From Magnolia sinica (taxonomy: Eukaryota > Streptophyta > Magnoliopsida > Magnoliales > Magnoliaceae), in NCBI RefSeq assembly GCF_029962835.1, contig NC_080583.1, forward strand, positions 50,881,658 through 50,945,657: a DNA stretch of 64,000 nucleotides, in the 5' to 3' direction. Below are positions 56,414 to 64,000 of this stretch, piece by piece. Below the pieces are notes generated by a model. That model saw only the letters and a list, made by a program, of their open reading frames with translations, was not told the origin of the DNA and made no database searches. Each line of letters begins with the position of its first letter. The stretch's first letter is position 1. Made by a program: the position numbers and the translations under genes.

Positions 56414-56640
56414 GAGCTCCTCTAGTAATCTCCTCCCGGGAAGGAGTGCTAGTGTTCTTCCTTCCCAGCTCACATCTCTATACAAGGTTCATCATCTTGC
56501 AACAATCTAGATGTCATAAAACAAGGTCGGGGTTCGAAGAGCTCCTCTAGTCATCTACTCCCAAGGGGAAGTGTCAAAGTTCTTCCTTCCCCACTCACAT
56601 CTCTACTGCCCTCGATTAATCCGAACAGTTCATTTTTCTT
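56414..56640. repeat. 125-bp partial tandem duplication
   Basis: GAGCTCCTCTAGTAATCTCC at 56414 recurs as GAGCTCCTCTAGTCATCTAC at 56539, with TTCTTCCTTCCC and CTCACATCTCTA in both. Confidence 0.85.
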
Positions 56641-56834
56641 GCTTTTATTTACATTGCTTTACATTTACTACATTGTTATATTTTCCTTCCCATACACCTA
56701 ATTTGGATATGCTTTATTGATTATTTTATTTTTATTTTTATTTTTTCAAGCAATAATCTAGAGATAAAGTCCCAAAATCTCAAATCCCATGAAGCAGACA
56801 CCATTCAATTGTACGGGCAGAAAAAGGGTCTCAC
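56636..56834. repeat. Dispersed repeat, first of a direct pair (second at 58427-58613)
   Basis: Both copies hold TTTTATTTACATT, TTGCTATATTTTCCT-like, CAAGCAATAATCTAGAG and TCAAATCCCATAA-like words in order. Together with the CCAACCAACCAATGA pair (55999 and 58004) they suggest a duplicated segment of about 2 kb. Confidence 0.7.
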
Positions 56835-56896
56835 AGCCAATGTTTTATGTATAGGTATCAATGGATGTATCCACCCAATGTTTCTAATTTAATGAA

Positions 56897-57340
56897 TGCA
56901 TGTGCACATATAAAGAGTCTACATGTTTTCCAACCATCCCCACTCAAAATAGAAGGAAAAAGAAAATGTTGCTGGAATTTTGAAACTAACATTATTCATT
57001 CCAGAAAATACCCGAAAATAAAAAATTATGAAAAAAATATACAAAATGAGATAAACAAAGATGTTCAAATGCATACATGTGCAGATGTAAAGAGTCTACA
57101 TGTATTTCAACTATCCACACTCGGAACAGGAAAAAATAAATTAGAATTTTGCTGAAATTTTCAAACTGACACTAATCATTCCAGAAATTAGCAAAAACAA
57201 ATAAATATATATGTGCGTGTTTGTGTGAAAAAAAATAAAATGGCATGAACAAATCTGATCTAATGCATTTATTTGATATCTAAAGAGTATTTGTAACCAG
57301 CCGCACTCAAAACAGAAGTAAAAAAAAAAAAGGATTTTGC
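56897..57340. repeat. Diverged tandem repeat, three units of 177-193 bp
   Basis: AAAGAGTCTACATG-like words occur at 56912, 57089 and 57282. Each is followed by CACTC-A-AACAG and TTTGCTGAAATTTT-like words. Confidence 0.75.
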
Positions 57341-57794
57341 TCAATTTTATGTATTAAAAAAATAATAATAAATTAATTAATTAAATTAAAAAAAATAAAA
57401 AATAAAAAAAACCAGCAAAGTTACAAAACAAAATGAAAAGTTATAGAAGCAACGTCAAATCGACCACCAATCTAGCAAGATATGATCGATTTGATATTGT
57501 AATCTTGAATTAATTATTTCCAACAAGAAAGAATAAAAGAAATTCAAAATTTTATCCTTTTTTTTCAAATTGCCCCATTTTTGGCCCACGGAGCTTCGAT
57601 TCTTCTAAAAAGATTTGGTTTTGCATTTTAATGTCCAAAGAATGCACAAGAGTGGTCAAAATTACCTTAGAATCACTCTCACAATTATTTAAAAAAAAAA
57701 AAAAAAAAAAAAAACCCTCAAAAATTTGAAGAGGCGTGGAAAATACACCTCATAAGCAACAATTTGTAAAGAAAAAAAAATTAGTCATTATTTT

Positions 57795-58080
57795 ACTGTT
57801 AGATGGGGATACGTACGAGAGCATAATGGTAAACTACGATGGAAATTTCCAACGGTACCCATTATGCCCCATATCACATAATCGGTATTGCCGATACCGT
57901 TACATAAAGGCCATTATGTAACCGATTTTGCATACCTTGACGTTGAGGGAAAGTTGTGTAGCTGATCCCCACAAAACGAAAGGCGCATCCTACCAAGCCT
58001 ACCACCCAACCAACCAATGAGAAGATGCCATTATGTCCCAAGGCTTCCAAGAGCCAATCACATTAAGCTATGTGAATTGT
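57795..58080. repeat. Palindromic-word element remnant and empty-site paralogue
   Basis: 57795-57935 is rich in TACCGTTAC/GGTAACC-type words and ends ...GCATACCTTG. 57990-58045 is the paralogue of 55990-56240 that lacks the 190-bp element. Confidence 0.5.
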
Positions 58081-58426
58081 GAATGGGGACTTTCGTTCGG
58101 GCTTGAATGAAGCATCAAGCACAAGGGTCGCGCTTAGGCTTTCAATGTAGGCCCATCTCTCAATTGGGCCAAGTTTGGACCTTGTACAATAGCCCGACCC
58201 GAGTCTGGCCTGGCTTTGCCTTCCCTAGACTACTTTTGCCCATCACGGCCTAGGTCAGGCTTGTGCCAATGTTGAAAAACGTGGATCAGGCTTGAACAGA
58301 GCTTGGCCCAACCCTAACCTAGCACGTTAACAACCCTACATTTGGTATTTTGCACCTAGTTTTCAACCAAGTACCCTCAGTTAAACCAAGCAATCAACCC
58401 CCCCCCCCCCCCCCCGTTTTTTTTTA

Positions 58427-58613
58427 AAGTTTTTATTTACATTAAAGCAATGTACTACGTTGCTATATTTTCCTGCTCATACAGCCTTCTATTATAGTTT
58501 GCTTTATTTCTTTTTTATTTACTTTCAAGCAATAATCTAGAGTTATAATCCCAAAAAACTCAAATCCCATAATGTAGAAATCATATGATTGTACAGTCAA
58601 GAAAGGGTGCCTC
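58427..58613. repeat. Dispersed repeat, second of the direct pair
   Basis: See 56636-56834. It follows the C18 run. Confidence 0.7.
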
Positions 58614-59249
58614 ACACCTTCCTCTCCCATAATTGAGGCGCGCCCTTGGAATCTACGGACATAGACCACATGCAAAGTCAGTCGAATCCAAACCGTTCAT
58701 TTTAACCCCTAGGTCATCATGGTTCTATGGAGTCTAGCCTGTCATAGATACCAAGATTTTGACTAGTGGCAACTACAAAATGCATCTCATTTATGAACCA
58801 TATCCAAACAGCATCTAGCACGCCCCACCCGATCTATCGCACAGTTTCTCAAGAGTTAAAATATTGGTACGAGAATGTAAACACCCCACTTCATAGAATG
58901 ATGAAGTTAACTAACTCAATCACAATTGAAGGTCTTGCAGTAATCCAAATTGAGAACTAGTAGAACTTTCATAGTGTTTATTATTAAACACAACCATAGC
59001 CTAATCGAAAGCCCAATCTAGATTCTTAACCAAAACAAACCTCTAGAACCTAAGTCATTGGACCTAAAAATAAATACGGTTATGAAACCAAGTCTCTTTC
59101 ATGCACATACATTTTTGCAAACTAAGACCACTCTAGATAATTATTTTACCATCTAATTTGATAGTAGTAATCACAAGACCCAGATTCTCATTAGCCTATT
59201 GTCATCTGGGTATTTGCCATATGCCTTCTAAAAACGCCCAGATGGATGT
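58614..59249. other. Non-coding stretch, nothing recognised
   Basis: No gene, RNA or clear repeat identified. Confidence 0.4.
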
Positions 59250-59468
59250 TGATGATCAATGGTTGAAGATGCCCAGCTGTAGCCGAGAATAGAAGAGATA
59301 GAAGTGAACGAAGAGGAAAGGAGGGCAGAGAGAGAGAGAGAGAGAGGGGGGTTGGGCCTATACAACCTAGATATTTACATTTTCCTCCTTACTAAACTAT
59401 ATTCAGAAAGATATTCAACTCCCAACAACAACCTATTCAACACACACGTAAACATGTTTCTTTTAACA
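59250..59468 (-). mobile_element. Start of a copia 3' LTR
   Basis: On the - strand, AGCATGAGGAG (a polypurine-like tract) is followed by TGTTAAAAGAAACATG, with the LTR start at 59468. A (GA)n run at about 59327-59346 lies inside. The far end was not found. Confidence 0.5.
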
Positions 59469-59479
59469 CTCCTCATGCT

Positions 59480-61560
59480 GGAGCACATATATTTGCCATG
59501 CCCAGCTTGCCATTAATTAGCATGCTCTACGTGTGTGATGCTAGTTTTGCCTTTAATTGAATGTGTTCGGCAATGGTTTCCTTTGATGCAACCTTTTTCT
59601 CGAATAAAGTGACAATCCATCTCGATATGCTTTGCTCTTTTGTGAAAGACTAGATTATTGATTGTGTCGTCACTTGATTATCACAGTAAAGAACCATTGA
59701 CGCTCCAAAAAGCTAGAGTTCTTAAAGAAATGATCTTATCCATAGAAGCTCACGCACAACATGACTCATAGCTCTATATTTTGCCACAGCACCTGATCTA
59801 GCCATTATATTTTGCTTCTTTCTCTTCCATGTCACCAGGTTTCCATCTACAAATGTGCAAAACCCAGAGGTGGATCTTCTATCTATCGCAGATCCTAGCC
59901 AATATGTGTCAACGTAGGATTCGACTTAAAGATGTCCATTAGACCAGTAGATAAGTCCCCATCCTATGCAAACTACAAGGTCCCAATGTTGAGTCCTTGG
60001 TTGGTGCACAAACCTACTCAGCATTCCCACTTCAAATGAGATGTTTTGTCGAGTAATAGTGAGGTCTACCGTATATGAGTCTGCCAACAAGTTTTCGATA
60101 CTTCTCTAGGTCTTCAAACCAAAGTGTTCCGTATTCGTTACGAGACGCCTGTAAAGGCCGATACGTGTAGGTAACAGCCATGACCGTTACGCGATACGGG
60201 GCTGAAAAGGGGCAGTTAGTTTTTTGAGACCGTATCAGCTGTTACGGTGGCCGTAAAGGCCGTTACAGGGCACAACGACCGTTACTCCCGTAACGGTCGA
60301 AAAACGATCGCTTTTTTTTTCTTTTTAAATTCATTTTTCTCCTCTTTTCACTTTTCTCATTTGAAAAACTCTCCTATATCATTTTACAATAGACTTCGAC
60401 CACTTTTACTATAGCTTTTAAGATTAAACCAGTGGATTGAAGTGATTTGAGCAAATAGAATCTTCGAGGGCCTTTTTTTCAAAAAATTGAAAAAACATTA
60501 TTTATGCCTTTTTATGATTTCTAGTTCTAATGCTTGATGGTGATGTGTAAACATTAGAGACATAATCATATTAAACAATTCACTAGACAGCCCGATACAA
60601 CACTCTCGCCAAAGAGTGGACCGTTACACTACCATAAACATGTTCAAAACAAAAAATGAATACATATTGAAATATTTACATTATTCTTGATTTTCTAGAT
60701 ATTTTTTCAGAATTTTTCGGGCAAAAGAAAATTTTCAACCGTTACGGGGGGTTGTAACGGTCGTTACACCCCCGTCTCGGCCGAAACCCATATCGGTAAT
60801 GGTGGTGACCATTACGGCCACCGTTACCGATACCGAATACCTTGCTTCAAACAGCTTGCCTTGATCAACAGATAATTTGCTATTTAGTTCCATCAAGGTG
60901 TCACATGGTTTGCTACTTAGCAACCTTGTTTCTTTCAAAAGATCCAAGTATGCTTCATTTGAGATAAAGCAATTGTAAAAGAGGATCGAGCAACTTCGAC
61001 CCTAGGAAGTGTCACAAAGTTCCAAGATCCGTCGATTGAAACCTCTCTTTTATGCGATGCTTTGCTGTGGTGATTTCATCTTTATCATTGCCTAATAATG
61101 ATATTATCAACGTAGATGATTAGAACCACCATTTCTTTTGAACTTTGTTTGAGAAAGACAACGCGGTCTATTCAGCATATATGAAAACTAAAAGCGATCA
61201 AAGCAATGCTAAATTTTTGAACTAGGCCCTTGCACTTTGTTTGAGACCATAAATTACTTTCCATAGCTTGTGTAACTCCGCCCCCCAGAGGTTGTGCCAT
61301 GTAGGCTTCTTCGGGCAAACCACCCTAGGAAAGCATTCTTTATGTCTAACTATAAAGGCCAGGATTTATTAGTTGTAGAGATGAAAACTCAATCAGAGAT
61401 GAGTTTAGCCACGGGAGAAAAATGTTTCTTCATAATCAAGGCCAGTGGTCCAAATACAGCCTTTAGCGATAAGCCTTGCCTTTAGCCCCTCAATCAAGCC
61501 ATCCTTTTGCTATTTAATGGTGGAGACCCACCAACAGGCAACTGATCATTTACTTAGGAG
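59480..61560 (-). pseudogene. Degenerate Ty1/copia RT-RNase H fragment
   Basis: On the - strand, RT pieces come first. AFLGWFARRSLHGTTSGG is near 61290 and the catalytic box IIYVDNIIIRQ is at about 61094-61120, with the second aspartate changed to N (YVDN at 61103-61114). VDQGKLFE is near 60860. After the 725-bp insert the frame resumes with DLEKYRKLVGRL, and RNase H follows (SYVDTYWLGSAIDRRSTSG near 59920). There SAEAEYRA has become GAVAKYRA, so two conserved acids are lost. Many stops are present. Gag, protease and integrase are absent. It is a different copia lineage from the 21-28 kb element, judged by its RNase H wording. Confidence 0.8.
60120..60844. mobile_element. hAT-like non-autonomous element, 725 bp, inserted in copia pol
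   Basis: CTTCAAAC is duplicated at 60112-60119 and 60845-60852. Removing the element and one copy rejoins the copia codons ...GKLFE|DLEKYRK. The ends are imperfect inverted repeats of about 23 bp (CAAAGTGTTCCGTATTCGTT at the left, CAAGGTATTCGGTATCGGTA on the - strand at the right, 17 of 23 matches). An 8-bp duplication and CA-starting ends fit the hAT superfamily. The inside is AT-rich with GTAACGG-rich flanks and has no coding capacity. Confidence 0.85.
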
Positions 61561-61639
61561 GTAATGGAACCAATTTCCATGTCCCTTTGTGATGCATGGT
61601 AGACATTTCTAGAAAAAGTGAAATTCTGAAAAAAATATA
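61561..61639. other. Junction stretch
   Basis: Short sequence between the copia fragment and the next repeat. Nothing recognised. Confidence 0.35.
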
Positions 61640-62210
61640 TATATATTTTTAATAATTTATTATTGTTTTTTAATTAAGAAAAAAAAAATCAAAATTTGAC
61701 AAAAACTTAATAAATCAATAAATAGGCCTCATACATGTTTGATTTCATGTTTCGTGTGCAATATTGCAAGTGATTTGGGAGAAATTGGGGAAATTTCGAC
61801 TTCTCCCCCAATTTCTCCCAAATTGGGCCACCTACACACAAAAATGAAAATTAGAGTGTATGTGATGATCAATTCATCAAAGAGTCCTAAATACTTTCAA
61901 AATGGACTCAATTGGCTGTTGCAAGAAGTGAAATTTAGAGGAAAACATATATTTTAACAATTCTTTATTTTTTAATAAAAAATAATTTTGATTTTCCGAA
62001 ATTAGACCAGAACTTAACAAATTAATAGATCAAGCCTCATACATGCTTGATTTCATGTTTTGAGTGGAAGATTGCAAACAATTTGGGAGAAATTGGGGAA
62101 ATTTTGAATTTTCCTCAATTTACCAAAATCGGACTACCTAAACTCAAATCTCGAAATCGAAGGTTGAAAACTTTGATTTTCCATGCAAAACATGAAGAAT
62201 AAAGGATTTC
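61640..62210 (-). repeat. Dispersed repeat with two internal units about 308 bp apart
   Basis: CCTCATACATGTTTGATTTC at 61727 recurs at 62035 with TTGGGAGAAATTGGGGAAAT in both. The block is the reverse complement of a relative at about 47050-47420. Confidence 0.75.
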
Positions 62211-62459
62211 TTAGGATTTCTTACTAATTGTATATGATTTAAACAGGAAAAAAAAAAAAGAAAAAAGGATCTAAACACAAATTTACTCACCGAATGAGAA
62301 ATGGCCCCAAATCCAAGAAATTCTTAATTCTGATTTCAAATGTGGCTTCTCTCCCGAATCTAAGCAAAGGATGGACTGAAATCCACCCACCAACAGCTTA
62401 GAAGAGATAAATCTGAAGAAAATGAGCAAAAAATCAGATTTTAGGGTTTTTGGGAGGGC
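62211..62459. other. Intervening stretch, similar in layout to 50480-50760
   Basis: It ends ATTTTAGGGTTTTTGGGAGG. A similar TTTTAGGGTT word lies near 50706 beside the related repeat. No coding function is recognised. Confidence 0.35.
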
Positions 62460-62880
62460 AGCGTGCAGTTCCTGGAATGTATCGACAATAATTTTCGATA
62501 TCAACAGGTATCGTCAATGCATAGGAAAAGTCTTAAGAAAAGAATGATAATATCTCACAATATTGCGAGATATCAGTCAGTGTTCGAAGTATCGGTATCA
62601 CTACAAGTTTCGTTGGCTACAGATACGGAAACAATATTGATATCGCAGATAATATCGCTGATAACCGGAAATGCAAGGAAACATGGGAAAAATGGTGGAA
62701 TTTGAGATGTTAAAATGTACATATTTGTATATTTATAAATAAAAAATTTGCAAAAAGAATGCATACACAACAAGTTTCCATTTAATGGGGCCTTAAAAGC
62801 ATGTGTTGTTGTAAGAAATCAGTCCAACCATCCCATCCGGCCTATTTAACCATCCAACCTTCCATCCAAATATCCATAGA
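62460..62880 (-). repeat. Dispersed CGATATTATCG-word repeat with ATGG-type edge, reverse copy
   Basis: Read on the - strand: (ATGG)n-like edge (62820-62880), ACAACACATGCTTTTAAGGC, GCATTTCCGGTTATCAGCGA, and ACTTCGAACACTGAC near 62574-62588. The order is the same as at 52800-53115. Confidence 0.75.
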
Positions 62881-63606
62881 TATTGCAAAATATCAACAAC
62901 ACATGATATTTCACCAACAAATCATCAACAATTGGAAAGGAAACAAGAGATTGTGGTCTCAATATCACGCATTTTGCGATATCGATAAAATCGAGATATT
63001 ATCAATATTATCAATGACAAATTGAACACTACATATAACCATCTGCCCATGGATAAAAAATAAAAATAAAAATAAAAAATAAAAAATTGAAATAAAATGC
63101 TTTCTAATAAGCAAATTTTTGATGATATCAATACGTTGGCGATATTATTGAAATATCGTCAATACACTTATGATACAAGCATTATCTAGAACTTACATAG
63201 TTGAAAATATTGGCAATACATCGGCGATATTGATGCATTGGCAATACAAGTGATACGTAGAATTTACATAGTTGAAAATATTAGCGATTATATTAGCGAT
63301 ATTGATACGTTGACGATACTTAGTGATACATTGTTGATACTAGGAATTTCTGATACTACCAGCGTTATCAGTATCGCTACCAGTGTTATCGGTATCACTG
63401 AGCTGGAGATAAAGATAATATCGGAGATATTTCAATAATATCAGAGATAATTCGAACACTATTATCAGTGATACATTGCGAAACATAGCGATATTAACGT
63501 CGATACCCGGGAATTTTTCAATTCCAGCAGTATTCCATACGGGTTTCATATCGCCAAGTACCAATACCGATAATATCGGTTGATATTATCGATAACGCAA
63601 ACACTG
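62881..63606. repeat. Cluster of CGATAT/ATATCG palindromic words
   Basis: Words such as GCGATATTATTGAAATATCG, GCGATATTGATGCATTGGCA and TATCGGTATCACTG recur many times over about 700 bp. It ends ATTATCGATAACGCAAACACTGG at about 63606. No coding sequence is supported. Confidence 0.65.
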
Positions 63607-64000
63607 GATGTATGTATGCATGAGTCGGTGTGAATGTATGGATGCATGCATGGATGGATGGACAAGTATGCATGCATGATGGACAAGTATGTATGCATTC
63701 ATGCATGGATGTACAACTTGTTCTTTGCTTTAAAGAGATTTAAGTGATTATTTTGTTCCTAAAGAATGATATTATTGGTAGTATTTGTATTATATGAACT
63801 CATTTTGGTTACTATTCCACTGATTTTTAACGACAACACATGCTTTAAGCACCTATTTAATGGAAATTTATTCTGTATGGTTCTTTTTTGCAATTTCTTA
63901 TTCCAAAATATGTAAATATGAGCATCTCATGAAGTTCCATTGAAAAATTCCACCCCTTTCTCCCATGTTTCCCCAATGTTTTCCCAAGTCAGCAATACAT
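63607..64000 (+). repeat. ATGG/ATGC-rich tract and dispersed repeat block, third copy
   Basis: A degenerate ATGGATGCATGC-type tract (63607-63712) is followed, from about 63830, by ACGACAACACATGCTTTAAG and TTCTTTTTTGCAATTTCTTA. The window ends inside the block. Confidence 0.65.

Larger units (their letters stand above)
54780..64000 (-). other. Probable upstream NHD1 intron (5' exons not in window)
   Basis: No exon matching the N-terminal half of NHD1 was found, although more than 9 kb remain. The simplest reading is a second very large intron. An intergenic stretch is excluded only if the upstream exons lie beyond 64000. A (TA)n tract is at about 54834-54861, an A-run near 57690-57714 and a C18 run at 58398-58415. 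Confidence 0.5.

Noticed and set aside
61640-63600. Upstream NHD1 exons in the last kilobases
   Set aside because: I looked for the conserved N-terminal NhaD blocks on the - strand and found none. The frames there are translations of repeat words.

Overview
The window reads as nuclear DNA of a flowering plant. Two genes are recognisable, both incomplete. One is the last exon of a plant SGNH/SASA-type carbohydrate esterase on the + strand (258-464). The other is the 3' half of a plastid-type NhaD sodium/proton antiporter (NHD1) on the - strand, with four exons between 35172 and 54779. All splice junctions and phases of the four NHD1 exons agree and give 273 uninterrupted residues. Everything else is transposable elements, their fragments, tandem repeats and microsatellites. 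The abundance of 'GTGGGGCCCACCATGATG' foldback repeats suggests a magnoliid-like genome, but that is a guess from general familiarity.

Layout. 1-830: esterase intron, last exon and 3' UTR. 1.4-2 kb: a foldback repeat. 2.5-5.9 kb: a decayed Tat-like Ty3/gypsy LTR, leader and gag. 6.8-7.25 kb: a possible copia LTR end with a decayed primer-binding site. 7744-9434: a solo LTR. 9465-13217: a 5'-truncated L1-type LINE with 17-18 bp target duplications. 14.6-17.9 kb: two copies of a third LTR family, one internally duplicated, followed by a polypurine tract and a 48-bp tandem array. 17.9-28.2 kb: a Ty1/copia element with 5' LTR, primer-binding site, gag and pol. Two copies of a 2.1-kb LTR have inserted into it, one in its LTR and one in its gag. 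28.5-31.5 kb: two inverted SINE-like copies, microsatellites and a second fragment of the copia LTR. 32.0-33.2 kb: a third copy of the 1.1-kb LTR.

34.7-54.8 kb is the NHD1 gene. Its 17.7-kb intron (36078-53789) holds foldback repeats, a degenerate chromodomain Ty3/gypsy element with part of each LTR, a second LINE interrupted by another repeat, more foldback repeats and an ATGG tract. 54.8-64 kb is probably still NHD1 intron, because its 5' exons are not found. It holds several 100-190 bp tandem repeats, a small element with a target duplication and an empty-site paralogue, a degenerate copia pol fragment cut by a 725-bp hAT-like element, and dispersed repeats rich in palindromic CGATATTATCG words.

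I found no new multi-gene system. The most informative content is the order of nested insertions, the very large TE-filled NHD1 intron, and several non-autonomous repeat families that can be defined inside this one window. All transposon coding regions seen here carry stops, frameshifts or lost catalytic residues.
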